Assembly: GCA_013215165.1 (NCBI GenBank) | Contig: JABSRG010000042.1 | Coordinates: forward strand, 1 to 35,547 | Direction: 5' to 3' | DNA: 35,547 nucleotides | Source of the DNA: Opitutales bacterium | GTDB taxonomy: Bacteria; Verrucomicrobiota; Verrucomicrobiia; Opitutales; JABSRG01 | In this document: positions 15,739 through 24,596 of the stretch, one piece after another | Layout: every line of letters starts with the position of its first letter | Numbering within the stretch: position 1 is the first letter of the stretch | Made by a program: the position numbers and the translations under genes | The notes under the pieces: generated by a model | What the model was told of the DNA's origin: nothing | The model's input: only the letters and a program-made list of their open reading frames with translations | Database searches by the model: none

Positions 15739-17112
15739 ATGACCGAAACCCGTGTCCGTTTTGCCCCGAGCCCGACTGGATTTTTCCATATCGGTAGTGC
15801 CCGCACTGCTTTATTTAATTGGCTCTATGCCCGCCATACCGGAGGAAAATTTATCCTCCGCATTGAGGATACAGACAAGGAGCGCAATACTGAGGAAGCG
15901 CTACAGGTGCTGATCGATGGCATGAAATGGTTGGGTATCAACTGGGATGAGGGCCCCCTAGTCGAAGGCCCCTGTGGTCCATATTTTCAAAGCCAGCGGA
16001 GCAATATATACCGAGAATGGCTGACTAAGCTCGAGACAGCAGGCCGCACCTATGAGAAAGACGGCGCTATCTGGTTTCGCCTCGAAGGTGAGCGCAGTGT
16101 CGTTTATGACGACTACCTTAAAAAGGAGGTGGAGAAGGTCGCGGCTGCTCCGGTTGTGATAGAGGATGCCATTCGCGGACGGGTGGAGCGGGCTGAGGAT
16201 CGAGACTTTGTTATCTTTCGTGCGAGTGGAGATCCAGTTTTCCACTTTGTGAATGTGGTGGATGACATCACGATGGGGATCACTCATGTCATTCGTGGGG
16301 AGGATCACCTGTCCAATACCTCAAAGCACGTGGAGTTATTCCGTGCGTTCGGAGCCGACGTGCCGACCTTTGCGCACATGCCTCTCATTTTGAAGGAAGT
16401 GGGGCAGGGCAAAATGAGTAAGCGCGATCAGGGGGCTTTAGTGGAGGACTATCAGAAGCAACACTACCTTTCAGAGGCCGTTCGTAATTATCTCTGCCTC
16501 TTGGGTTGGTCGCCCAAGGACGATCGAGAGATTCTGCCCATAGACGAAATTATAGATTTATTTGATCTTCCAGGAATCACGCAGACCAACGCTCGGTTTG
16601 ACGGGAAGAAGATGGCTTTTATCAACAGTCACTACGTGCGCGCTATGCCGATCGAGAGTTTTACATGGTTGGCCAAACCGATCCTAGTCGAGGCAGATCT
16701 GATTCCGGAAGACTATGACGAAGATCGTCTCCAGAGCATCTTGGCATTATGCCAAGAAAAGGTGCGTGGATTGGGGGAGTTAGCGCAGTTTGCTCGTTAT
16801 TTTTTCAAGGACGATTTCGCAACGGATGAAAAGGCTCTCAACAAAGTCACGAAAAAGGGTGATCCGGCGGCACGCTTAGACGAAGCAGCTCAGGCGCTGG
16901 AACAGCTCAGTAAATTCGATGCGGAGTCCATTGAGACAGCTATTGCGGCGGCGGCTGAAGTATCGGGCAATAAGCCCGGCGCCTATATGCCGCTGATGCG
17001 CGTCGCGCTCTCCGGAACCAATGTGGGCCCATCATTCTATCCGATGTTGGAGATTATGGGGCAAGGCTGTGTGGTCGATCGTCTTCGTCAGTTTAGGGCG
17101 ACGCTGAGCTGA
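15739..17112 (+). CDS. gltX: Glutamyl-tRNA synthetase
   Basis: 457 residues, close to the usual bacterial length. The class I signatures are present: HIGS (17-20) in [20 protein letters not shown], and KMSKR (225-229) in [18 protein letters not shown] (about 41-46) and [11 protein letters not shown] are typical glutamate-site motifs. The C-terminal helical anticodon-binding part is somewhat short but complete. The enzyme charges tRNA-Glu, and possibly tRNA-Gln if the organism uses the transamidation route. recJ begins one base after the stop, so the two are almost certainly cotranscribed. Confidence 0.97.
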   Translation: MTETRVRFAPSPTGFFHIGSARTALFNWLYARHTGGKFILRIEDTDKERNTEEALQVLIDGMKWLGINWDEGPLVEGPCGPYFQSQRSNIYREWLTKLETAGRTYEKDGAIWFRLEGERSVVYDDYLKKEVEKVAAAPVVIEDAIRGRVERAEDRDFVIFRASGDPVFHFVNVVDDITMGITHVIRGEDHLSNTSKHVELFRAFGADVPTFAHMPLILKEVGQGKMSKRDQGALVEDYQKQHYLSEAVRNYLCLLGWSPKDDREILPIDEIIDLFDLPGITQTNARFDGKKMAFINSHYVRAMPIESFTWLAKPILVEADLIPEDYDEDRLQSILALCQEKVRGLGELAQFARYFFKDDFATDEKALNKVTKKGDPAARLDEAAQALEQLSKFDAESIETAIAAAAEVSGNKPGAYMPLMRVALSGTNVGPSFYPMLEIMGQGCVVDRLRQFRATLS

Positions 17113-17113
17113 G

Positions 17114-18841
17114 ATGCACTGGAGTTTTCAGCCGACTCATCCTGTCGCAGCTAAAGAATTGGCCCGCGCGCTGAACATACACCCGGCGGTGTGTGAGCGC
17201 CTTTTGCAGATCGATCTTGAATTTGTAGATCCTGAACGTGCAGAGCTTTTTTTAAAACCGCGTCTGGCCCAGTTGGAGGATCCTTTCTCTATCACTCATT
17301 TACGTGCCGCGGTAGAGCGGATTGAGCGGGCTCTCAATGAGCGTGAGCGTATTCTAATTTTTGGGGATTATGATGTGGATGGAGTCACTAGCACAACGCT
17401 CCTGGTTCATATTTTACAGCGTTTTGGAGCCCAACCAGACTACTGTATTCCGCTACGTTTGGAGGAGGGTTATGGCCTGAGTCGACAGGCCATTGAGCGT
17501 TCTTTTGAATCAGGTGCAAAGCCCGACCTCTTCATCGCTCTGGACTGTGGGACGAACTCTGTTGATGAAATCAATTATCTGCAGAGTTTGGGTATCGACA
17601 CCTTGGTCGTGGATCATCACCAGGCAACAGACGCCGAGCGGTTACCAGGAATCTTGGTCAACCCTCACCTATTTGATCCAGACGGGACGGCATGGAAGGA
17701 TCTCTGTTCCGTGGGCCTTACCTTCAAGGTGGTTCACGGCCTCATCAAAAAGTTGCGGTTGGACGGGAATGCAATAGCCGAAAACATCGATTTACGCCAA
17801 GTGCTTGACCTCGTTGCGCTGGGAACGGTGGCTGATCTAGTCCCGTTGCGCGATGAGAATCGTATCCTTGCTTCCCGCGGTCTGCACGCACTTTACCATA
17901 CGAAGCGCTGCGGGATCCACGCACTGTTTCAGGTGAGTGGGATTGATCTCAGCACAACCGACGTTCTACGTACGGTGGACGTGGCGTTTCGTCTTGGACC
18001 GCGGATTAATGCCAGCGGTCGATTAGCTGACGCCTGTGTTCCTGTAGATATGCTTTTGAGCGAAGATTTTAGTTTTTGTGCTGAGACCGCTGGAGACTTG
18101 GACCAGATGAACCGTGAGCGTCAGGCTATTGAGCGTGCCATTGCGGCAGATGCGATCCTTCAGGTCGAAGAACGGGATCCTCAAGCGGCAGGCTTGGTAG
18201 CATTCGATGCGAGCTGGCATTCGGGAGTGGTGGGTATTGTGGCGAGTCGACTTTCACGGCAGTTCCATCGACCAGCCATTGTGCTCGGTCAGGACGGAGA
18301 GGGAGCGAAAGGGTCGGGGCGCTCGATTGAGGGTATCGATTTGGTGGCGGCACTGGAGCACTGCGATGATTTGCTGGAAAGTTGGGGTGGTCACCCGATG
18401 GCTGTGGGCGTGTCCCTCGCCGCCGAATCTGTGCCAGCATTTCGGGAACGTTTTGCTGAAACGATTTTGAAGCTCTATCCGGATGGAATCCCGGAGCAAG
18501 AGATCGAACTGGCAACGCGGATTCCTGCTGACGTTATTACCGAGCAGCTTATTGAGGATATCGAGGAGTTGCACCCCTTTGGTCAGGGCAATCCAGAACC
18601 GACTTTTGCCGTGGGGCCGCTTACACTGCAGATGCCGCCCAAAGTATTTGGCAAAGGGCACTTGCGTTTTGCGTTTCACAATAGTCAGGATGAACGCGTT
18701 TCTTGTGTCGCCTGGAATTTGAGTGACAATCCGCCTCCAGTCCACCGCCCCATCCTCCTAGCTGCTCAGCTTGGATGGAATTTCTGGAATGGTGAACGGA
18801 CAATACAGGCAACGGTGCGCGACTGGTGCTTCGCCTCTTGA
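17114..18841 (+). CDS. recJ: Single-stranded-DNA exonuclease RecJ
   Basis: 575 residues, the common RecJ length. DHH domain motifs: I FGDYDVDGVTS (DYDVD 85-89), II ALDCGT (about 142-147), III VVDHHQ (DHH 167-169), IV DLVALGTVADLVPL, then the DHHA1 domain with GPRINASGRLADA and GSGRSIEGIDL plus WGGHPMAVG, and the C-terminal OB fold (HPFGQGNPEPTF…GHLRF). RecJ degrades single strands 5' to 3' in recombination and mismatch and base-excision repair. It follows gltX with a one-base gap. Confidence 0.97.
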   Translation: MHWSFQPTHPVAAKELARALNIHPAVCERLLQIDLEFVDPERAELFLKPRLAQLEDPFSITHLRAAVERIERALNERERILIFGDYDVDGVTSTTLLVHILQRFGAQPDYCIPLRLEEGYGLSRQAIERSFESGAKPDLFIALDCGTNSVDEINYLQSLGIDTLVVDHHQATDAERLPGILVNPHLFDPDGTAWKDLCSVGLTFKVVHGLIKKLRLDGNAIAENIDLRQVLDLVALGTVADLVPLRDENRILASRGLHALYHTKRCGIHALFQVSGIDLSTTDVLRTVDVAFRLGPRINASGRLADACVPVDMLLSEDFSFCAETAGDLDQMNRERQAIERAIAADAILQVEERDPQAAGLVAFDASWHSGVVGIVASRLSRQFHRPAIVLGQDGEGAKGSGRSIEGIDLVAALEHCDDLLESWGGHPMAVGVSLAAESVPAFRERFAETILKLYPDGIPEQEIELATRIPADVITEQLIEDIEELHPFGQGNPEPTFAVGPLTLQMPPKVFGKGHLRFAFHNSQDERVSCVAWNLSDNPPPVHRPILLAAQLGWNFWNGERTIQATVRDWCFAS

Positions 18842-18904
18842 GTTTCTTAATGTCTCCCGAGAACGCTTTTTCCTCTCTGTCTTTGTGACCGCCACACGGA
18901 TTTA

Positions 18905-18981
18905 GTAGGGTGATGGCGAGAGCGATCGCCTTCGTGCGGATCAAAGCTTCAGTCAAGCAATGGCTGTCGCCATCACTCTAC
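18905..18981. repeat. Inverted pair of family A palindromes (REPIN-like)
   Basis: Plus-strand unit 18905-18930 (GTAGGGTGATGGCGAGAGCG then ATCGCC) faces minus-strand unit 18962-18981 (GGCTGTCGCCATCACTCTAC) across about 30 bases, giving a long imperfect hairpin. It lies in the gap between recJ and the 19094 gene. The segment 18953-19025 also resembles 26030-26100. Confidence 0.8.
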
Positions 18982-19093
18982 GCTCCTAATTTGAGCTCAA
19001 AATCAGTTTTCCGTAGATCTGATCCCACCCTCATTAGTTATATATCGATGATTTAACTTGGCTCGCTGGGTTTTCGAGATGTTTTGGAGCGTT

Positions 19094-19570
19094 ATGAATT
19101 TAACTGACTCTCAAAAAGCAGATCTAGCAGCTTGGCTGGATGAAGGGCTTTCGCTATCTGACATCCAAAAGAAGATCACGTCTGAGTTCTCCATCAATAT
19201 GACCTACATGGACTTGCGTTTCTTGATCGATGATCTCGAGATGGAGATTGTAGATAAGAAAAAACAAGAAGACACAGAAGCTGAGACGACAGAAAAGGAA
19301 GAGGGCGAAGCCGAGGTGGTCGATGCTGAAGCCGAGATGCTTCCTGGAAAGGTGAGTGTCGAGGTAGACGCTATCAAGCGTCCCGGTGCTATGGCCAGTG
19401 GCCAGGTGACTTTCTCCGATGGTCAGTCACTTGGTTGGCAGCTCGACCAATTCGGACGCTTGGGCTTAGTGCCAAATTCAGACTCACCCGAGGGCTACCA
19501 GCCGCCTGAGGCCGATATCATGGAATTTCAAGAGGAGTTGCAAAAGAAACTGCAGGGGCCGGCTATGTAG
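19094..19570 (+). CDS. Hypothetical cytoplasmic protein with N-terminal helix-turn-helix-like region
   Basis: 158 residues from ATG 19094, preceded by GGAG; the frame extends upstream to a TTG at 19058. Residues 1-45 (NLTDSQKADLAAWLDEGLSL, then SDIQKKITSEFSINMTYMDL) look like a small helical, possibly DNA-binding-like, region. Residues 50-85 are a very acidic Glu/Thr/Ala linker. The C-terminal part has GQVTFSDGQSLGWQLDQFGR and LGLVPNSDSPEGYQPPEADI, which reads like a small beta unit. No named family recognised. It lies between recJ and the convergent dnaA. Confidence 0.72.
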   Translation: MNLTDSQKADLAAWLDEGLSLSDIQKKITSEFSINMTYMDLRFLIDDLEMEIVDKKKQEDTEAETTEKEEGEAEVVDAEAEMLPGKVSVEVDAIKRPGAMASGQVTFSDGQSLGWQLDQFGRLGLVPNSDSPEGYQPPEADIMEFQEELQKKLQGPAM

Positions 19571-19666
19571 CCAAACTGAAGGGTGGCTCGGCGATCCGCC
19601 TCTGTGAAAGGCAGAGACGGTGTGCCATAGCGTCTGTCTCTGCTCCAGTGCCTATGCTGTGATCGA

Positions 19667-21112
19667 CTAACGCTTGTTAGTGAGCAGCTTGTTAAGATAC
19701 TCCACGCTGCGTTTCACAGTCGTATCTTGATCCATGATGTTTTCCACAGTTTTGCAGGCGTGGATCACCGTTCCGTGGTCGCGCCCACCGAATTGATCTC
19801 CAATTTCCTGAAGTGAATGCTCGGTGATAAGGCGACTCAGATACATTGCTATTTGGCGTGGGAATGCAATATTTGCTGGTCGGCGTTTGCTCACCATGTC
19901 AGCGAGACGCAGGTTATAATAATCGGCGACGACCTTTTGGATCTTTTCCACAGTGATCTTAGTTTGCGCCTCTTCCCTAAGGATATCCGCGAGAAGGTTG
20001 TCTAAAACGTCCTCATTGATGACGCTGCGTACCAGAGATTGATAACTAGCGACTCGTGTGAGTGCTCCCTCCAGTCCTCGGACATTGCGAGATACGCGTT
20101 CGGCAAGGTAGTGCAAGATGCTATCTTCGAGGTTTAGCTTCAGCCCTTCAGCCTTTTTACTCAAAATTGCGACACGTGTCTCCAAATCGGGGGCTTGGAT
20201 ATCGGTCACAAGTCCCCATTGGAACCGAGATACAAGTCTTGCTTCAAGCTTGGCAATTTCACCTGCGGGTCTGTCTGAGGTAATGAAAATCTGCTTCTGC
20301 GATTCAAAGAGTTCGTTGAAGGTATGAAAAAATTCTTCCTGTGTGCTCTCTTTGCCGGAGAGGAAGTGGATGTCGTCGACGAGCAGTAGGTCGACGCTGC
20401 GGTAGCGCTGGCGGAATTTAGTCAGCGTGTTTTCCTGAATCGATCGGATGAACTCATTGGTGAATTTTTCCGACGAAACGTAGGCCACGGTCATGTTGGG
20501 GTTGTTGCGGATGGCATGGTGTGCGACCGCATGCATGAGGTGAGTTTTACCGAGCCCTGTTTCACCGTAGAGAAAGAGCGGGTTGTAGCTCCGCCCTGGA
20601 TTGCTAGCGATGGCGATACTTGCTGCGTGGGCCAGTTGGTTTCCTGGTCCAATCACAAAGTTTTCGAAAGTGTTCTTTGGATTGAGTTGGAAGCCTTTCA
20701 CCTTTCGAGAAGACTCGCCATTTGAAGGAACGCTTCCGCGTGCCGCTGGGGTTCCTGAAAGAGATCGGTCTGCGAAAGACTGATTGATCCCTTGACCCAA
20801 ATTTCCGTGGCTAGGCGAAGTATCCTCGCTGGGTGCCTGCGCTGGCGCTTCGGTGCTTTCCATCGCGACAATATCGACCCTCACTGACCGTCCAGCTGCC
20901 ATAGATGTTTGTTGCTGAAGGAGATCGAGATAGTTGTCTTGGATCCAGAAAGATGCGAACTCATTAGGGGTAGCGATGGTAATCGCATCATCCTCTACAC
21001 GTGTGCATTGGAGCGGTTGAAACCACATTTCAAAAACATCCAGTGGGAAGATATTCTGAATCTCAGACAGGACGGTGTTCCAGAGGGGATTTGTTACAGG
21101 GAGAGAAGACAT
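19667..21112 (-). CDS. dnaA: Chromosomal replication initiator DnaA
   Basis: 481 residues with all four DnaA domains: domain I (1-80, WNTVLSEIQNIFPLDVFEMW), a Ser/Pro-rich linker (about 88-140), the AAA+ domain with NTFENFVIGPGNQLAHAA, Walker A GETGLGKT (183-190), Walker B LLLVDDIHFL, and domain IV with GGRDHGTVIHACKTVE, the DnaA-box-reading signature. DnaA-ATP binds TTATNCACA boxes and opens the origin. dnaN is not adjacent in this window. The 680 bases upstream contain two perfect DnaA boxes, allowing autoregulation or an origin there. Confidence 0.97.
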   Translation of the reverse strand: MSSLPVTNPLWNTVLSEIQNIFPLDVFEMWFQPLQCTRVEDDAITIATPNEFASFWIQDNYLDLLQQQTSMAAGRSVRVDIVAMESTEAPAQAPSEDTSPSHGNLGQGINQSFADRSLSGTPAARGSVPSNGESSRKVKGFQLNPKNTFENFVIGPGNQLAHAASIAIASNPGRSYNPLFLYGETGLGKTHLMHAVAHHAIRNNPNMTVAYVSSEKFTNEFIRSIQENTLTKFRQRYRSVDLLLVDDIHFLSGKESTQEEFFHTFNELFESQKQIFITSDRPAGEIAKLEARLVSRFQWGLVTDIQAPDLETRVAILSKKAEGLKLNLEDSILHYLAERVSRNVRGLEGALTRVASYQSLVRSVINEDVLDNLLADILREEAQTKITVEKIQKVVADYYNLRLADMVSKRRPANIAFPRQIAMYLSRLITEHSLQEIGDQFGGRDHGTVIHACKTVENIMDQDTTVKRSVEYLNKLLTNKR

Positions 21113-21133
21113 TAGAGTGAGCCGTGATAACGT

Positions 21134-21142
21134 TTATTCACA
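21134..21142 (+). promoter_or_regulatory. DnaA box
   Basis: TTATTCACA, a full match to the TTATNCACA consensus, 22 bases upstream of the dnaA start. Confidence 0.6.
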
Positions 21143-21177
21143 AAATATTGAGCTGGCCTAGTGTAGGGTTCACAGGG

Positions 21178-21270
21178 CTACTTGCCCGCAGAAGCCTCAG
21201 GTTTGCCAAGTGGAGTCGGAGCGGGCAGAAAAGCGGCGACAGATGAGGGAAAAGCAGATTTAGCGTTCAT
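21178..21270 (-). CDS. Possible 30-residue peptide upstream of dnaA
   Basis: ATG 21270 opens a 30-codon frame (MNAKSAFPSSVAAFLPAPTP, ending GKPEASAGK-stop at 21178) in the dnaA direction. The composition is Ala/Pro/Ser-rich and codon use looks ordinary. Its stop is 65 bases upstream of the dnaA start, so it could be a leader peptide, an independent small protein, or chance. Confidence 0.3.
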   Translation of the reverse strand: MNAKSAFPSSVAAFLPAPTPLGKPEASAGK

Positions 21271-21432
21271 AAGTTGTTGATAGAGAAAAGTTAAAGAGAT
21301 AAAAAATTTTTACCTATCTTAAACTCCAGGAATCCTGCTCTGAGTTTTGCCCGAATTTAAGAAAGAGGAATTAGAGATGTCGAAAGAATCGACCGCTCGA
21401 TAAGGTGTTTTCAAGGTGAAGTTTTTCCCAAG

Positions 21433-21441
21433 TTATTCACA
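21433..21441 (+). promoter_or_regulatory. DnaA box
   Basis: TTATTCACA, a second full match to TTATNCACA, about 300 bases from the first, same orientation. Confidence 0.55.
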
Positions 21442-21723
21442 TTGCGCTGGGGACATTTTTTTGACGAAAAAAGTCCTGGTTGTTACCGTGTTGTAACTTA
21501 GTTCTAGGTCGTTGAAATTAGGTGAGTTGGGAGATTTTTCGCGGCTCTCACCTCTAAGGTGAATGTGTTGAATATTTGGTTTTTGGGGTTGGTTGGCACA
21601 GAAAAAAAGTCTTTCGGGGTGAGGCTGGGGGGACCTGGATTTTGCCCTCAGTGTCTTCCCACGAAGTGCAAGACAAAAAATCGCTAAAATGTGAAAATAT
21701 CATTCCCATTTCTAAGACGTGAA

Positions 21724-21755
21724 AAAGGGACTCCGCTGGATTGCAGAGTCCCTTT
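21724..21755 (-). terminator. Terminator of the hsp20 operon
   Basis: Perfect 10-bp stem AAAGGGACTC/GAGTCCCTTT with a 12-base loop, about 40 bases after the second hsp20 stop. On the minus strand the stem ends in a run of five T, as expected for a leftward transcript. Confidence 0.85.
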
Positions 21756-21795
21756 GAATTTAGGCCAAAAAATGTTCGGCTACAGCCAATCTGGG

Positions 21796-22158
21796 TTATT
21801 TGACCTCGATATGAGCCGCTTTTGCGGACTCTCGCTTGGCTAATTCAAGACGGAGACGACCATTCTCGAGCGTGGCATCGATTTTCTTTGAGTCGACTGA
21901 CTCGCCGAGGCGTAGTGCCAGTTCATAACGTCGATCTCTCGTCTCTCTATAGAGCACGCGAGCATCTGTTGGAATTGTCACTCGTTGTTCGGCCGTGAGT
22001 TCTAGAATACCTTTCTCGACCTTGAGGTTGATTTGATCCCGAGCAACCCCGGGCAGGTCTACGCTTACTTGATAGGTGTCTGCTTTCTCGATGATTTGGT
22101 AGTCAGGCGAGACGGTGGCTAAATCAGAAGCATATGTGTCTGTGGATATTGTGTTCAT
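21796..22158 (-). CDS. Small heat-shock protein, Hsp20 family (second gene)
   Basis: 120 residues with an alpha-crystallin domain: an N-terminal strand YQIIEKADTYQVSVDLPGVA, then DQINLKVEKGILELTAEQRV and the C-terminal LRLGESVDSKKIDATLENGR, LRLELAKRE. The usual C-terminal I-x-I/V motif is represented by HIEVK at the end. These proteins hold unfolded proteins for refolding. It is the downstream gene of a two-gene hsp20 operon, 14 bases after its partner, and the two are only moderately similar. A terminator follows. Confidence 0.94.
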   Translation of the reverse strand: MNTISTDTYASDLATVSPDYQIIEKADTYQVSVDLPGVARDQINLKVEKGILELTAEQRVTIPTDARVLYRETRDRRYELALRLGESVDSKKIDATLENGRLRLELAKRESAKAAHIEVK

Positions 22159-22172
22159 CGTATCTAATGAGG

Positions 22173-22577
22173 TTAGTTGATTTCGATTTGAGATGGTTTG
22201 GCTGATGCTTTTTTCGGTAGGCTGAGTTCGAGAACGCCGTTTTTGTAATTGGCTTGGGTAGCCGCCGTATCGATGTCGTCTTTGAGGCGGATTCTTCGAA
22301 TGCTCTGCGCTGAGGGTGCCGTATTTTCCTCACCGTTTTCCTTCCGAATGGAGATGTTTAAGACCGATTGTTCGATGTTGATCTCAAAGGCTTCTTTATC
22401 CAATCCTGGAGCCTCGATACGGACGTAAGCATTATCCTCGTCTGCAAATAAGTCTACAGGGTAGCCCGTGTTCTGTAGGACTGGTTCGAGCCGTGGCGAA
22501 AATACGCTGCCCAGGATTGAATGGATTGAGTCAAACGGTGATATGTATGTATTTCTGAATTTTGGTGTAAGATACAT
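22173..22577 (-). CDS. Small heat-shock protein, Hsp20 family (first gene)
   Basis: 134 residues from ATG 22577, which is preceded on its strand by a strong AAAGGAAA ribosome site; the frame could start further upstream but without such a site. N-terminal arm with RNTYISPFDSIHSILGSVF, then the alpha-crystallin domain (YPVDLFADEDNAYVRIEAPG, VLNISIRKENGEEN, ANYKNGVLELSLPKK) and the C-terminal IEI motif. Two non-identical small Hsps in one operon often form mixed oligomers. A palindrome at 22673-22695 lies in the divergent promoter region. Confidence 0.94.
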   Translation of the reverse strand: MYLTPKFRNTYISPFDSIHSILGSVFSPRLEPVLQNTGYPVDLFADEDNAYVRIEAPGLDKEAFEINIEQSVLNISIRKENGEENTAPSAQSIRRIRLKDDIDTAATQANYKNGVLELSLPKKASAKPSQIEIN

Positions 22578-22672
22578 GAGTTTCCTTTGTTGAGTTAAGT
22601 GGTGGTGTATATGCGATAATGATGCCACTAGTAATAGTTGTATAAGTGCATGATAAATAGGAATTTAAGCTA

Positions 22673-22695
22673 TCTCTTAATTCTCTATTAAGAGA
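22673..22695. promoter_or_regulatory. Perfect palindrome between hsp20 and slyX, possible operator
   Basis: TCTCTTAAT, 5-base spacer, ATTAAGAGA: a perfect 9-bp inverted repeat about 95 bases upstream of the first hsp20 start and 120 bases before slyX. It differs from the CIRCE heat-shock element (TTAGCACTC-N9-GAGTGCTAA). Confidence 0.5.
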
Positions 22696-22814
22696 CATTA
22701 TGACCCACATATGTGCCGCTATTTCTCCTTGCTTCTCAGTTTCTAAATAGCGCCATTATGACGCATTCTGATTATGGCTTTCTTGTAGCGACGGATATTG
22801 GTAGGATAGGCTTC

Positions 22815-23027
22815 ATGGAAGATAGACTCGTGGAATTGGAGCAGAAGGTCGCCTTTCTTGAGCGCCACGTGGAGGAGCAAGATACTGAAATGCTGCGGCT
22901 AAGCCGCTTGTTTAATCAGCTTTCAGTGAAGCTGGAGCGTGCGGAGGAACGCATTCGCGACCTTACCAACAATGAGCCGAGTGACGGTGATCGACTGAAT
23001 CTCCATGAGAAGCCCCCGCACTATTAG
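22815..23027 (+). CDS. slyX: SlyX-family coiled-coil protein
   Basis: 70 residues from ATG 22815, preceded by AGGATAGG at good spacing. The frame is open upstream to 22713, but those residues do not fit the family. The protein is one amphipathic coiled coil, EDRLVELEQKVAFLERHVEE, with the family's hydrophobic spacing, and a polar tail ending in PPHY, the SlyX C-terminal signature. SlyX is widespread and of unknown function. It is transcribed away from the hsp20 genes. Confidence 0.85.
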   Translation: MEDRLVELEQKVAFLERHVEEQDTEMLRLSRLFNQLSVKLERAEERIRDLTNNEPSDGDRLNLHEKPPHY

Positions 23028-23113
23028 GCTTTGGCCCCTATAAGTGGTGTTTATCAACTTGCGGATGCGCCGTAGTTAACATTGTATTATCAGGAATATC
23101 TCTAACCTATTAA

Positions 23114-23467
<354 letters not shown>

Positions 23468-23490
23468 CTGTTTTTCATCAAGTTTAGTTC

Positions 23491-23523
23491 AGCCGTAGCT
23501 CCTTTGAGTCACGGCTTTTTTTT
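23491..23523 (+). terminator. Rho-independent terminator after glnB
   Basis: AGCCGT…ACGGCT stem with inner CTC/GAG pairing, followed by a run of eight T. Confidence 0.88.
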
Positions 23524-23567
23524 GACCCAGTGTTGCTGATGGTCTCAGGAGTGCTCTTATCCATGAT

Positions 23568-24596
23568 ATGCTCAATAGTCTATCTCCCAGAACCCTCGGC
23601 GCCCTGATCGCCGCTGTTATTGTTTCACTCCTAGTGACTGGCTGTGGCCACACTTCTTCATCAGTCAGTGAGGCTGGGTTTAGCCCGTATTTGATTGGCG
23701 ATCCGACACCAAGGACAGCGGTGGTCGCAGCTTATCGGCCAGAGATCGTAGCCTTGATTGCTGAGATTGAGCGCATGCCCGAAGGCCAGATTGACCAGGT
23801 TATCCAACGCAAAGGAGTGACCTACCATGTCGGTGAGGTATACGGAGAGCCCATTGTCCTCTTTGTGACTGGCATGAGCATTGCCAACGCAGCGATGACG
23901 ACACAGATGGCCATCGATTATTTCCCGCTCGAGCGACTTCTCTATTCTGGTATCGCTGGAGCCATCAATCCGGAGCTCGACCTAGGCGACGTCGTGGTGC
24001 CTGAGCGTTGGTATTATCATGACGAGTCAGCCTATTTTAACCCATCTGATACGGAAGAGAGCGGCTATATTCTCGCTGACTATTACGCGGATAACTCGGG
24101 ATTTTACAAAGACCTTCACGAGGGAGATCCGACGCAGCCCAACTATACAAATATCGGTATGATCTTTCCCGACGAGGTTTCCGTGATCAAAGAAGGTTGG
24201 GATCGGCCCCGACGCACGCCTTACTTTTCGGCAACGGACTCGCTTATTGCCTCCGCTCGGGAAGCGGTCGCTGGAATGCCAACACTTTATGTCGGTGATC
24301 GCCCTGCCCAATTGATGGTGGGCGGCAACGGGGTGACGGGAAGCGTATTTGTCGATAATGCTGAGTATCGTGAATGGACACGCGAAGTCTACACTGCGGA
24401 AGTTACGGAGATGGAGTCCGCCGCTGTGGGTCAGGTCTGTATGATCAATGAACTCCCTTGGGTTATCGTGCGCGGCGTGAGTGACTTGGCAGGGGGCCAA
24501 AAGGGTAAGAACGATGAGAATGTCTACGACGGCTTGGCTTCTGAACATGCAGCTAAGGTCCTGTTCGCTCTGCTAAAAGAGATTGCTGAAGATTGA
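23568..24596 (+). CDS. Lipoprotein nucleoside phosphorylase-family protein (MTA/SAH nucleosidase-like)
   Basis: 342 residues. N-terminal lipoprotein signal with lipobox LVTGC (Cys near residue 26). The rest follows the purine nucleoside phosphorylase/MTA-SAH-nucleosidase fold: VVAAYRPEIVALIAEIE, VTGMSIANAAMTTQMAID, LLYSGIAGAINPELDLGDVV, then the substrate-site EMESAA near residue 285 and VRGVSDLAGG with the catalytic Asp. Such enzymes cut the glycosidic bond of nucleosides. Export by a lipid anchor is unusual for this family and suggests periplasmic nucleoside salvage or a new substrate. It overlaps the next gene by one base (TGATG). Confidence 0.85.
   Translation: MLNSLSPRTLGALIAAVIVSLLVTGCGHTSSSVSEAGFSPYLIGDPTPRTAVVAAYRPEIVALIAEIERMPEGQIDQVIQRKGVTYHVGEVYGEPIVLFVTGMSIANAAMTTQMAIDYFPLERLLYSGIAGAINPELDLGDVVVPERWYYHDESAYFNPSDTEESGYILADYYADNSGFYKDLHEGDPTQPNYTNIGMIFPDEVSVIKEGWDRPRRTPYFSATDSLIASAREAVAGMPTLYVGDRPAQLMVGGNGVTGSVFVDNAEYREWTREVYTAEVTEMESAAVGQVCMINELPWVIVRGVSDLAGGQKGKNDENVYDGLASEHAAKVLFALLKEIAED

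Larger units (their letters stand above)
21113..21720. other. Region upstream of dnaA with DnaA boxes; possible replication origin
   Basis: Two exact TTATNCACA matches, TTATTCACA at 21134-21142 and 21433-21441, flank an AT-rich stretch (about 21285-21325). A GTTAC…GTAAC inverted repeat lies near 21482-21498. Apart from one very short frame (21178-21270), no convincing gene is present. The arrangement is compatible with an origin or with DnaA autoregulation of its own promoter; two boxes alone do not decide between these. Confidence 0.45.

Noticed and set aside
18254-18745. Minus-strand frames opposite recJ
   Set aside because: Shadow frames of recJ with no protein-like motifs.
22673-22695. 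CIRCE heat-shock element
   Set aside because: The palindrome present does not match TTAGCACTC-N9-GAGTGCTAA.
24027-24548. Minus-strand 173-residue frame opposite the nucleosidase
   Set aside because: Shadow of a gene with clear catalytic motifs on the plus strand.
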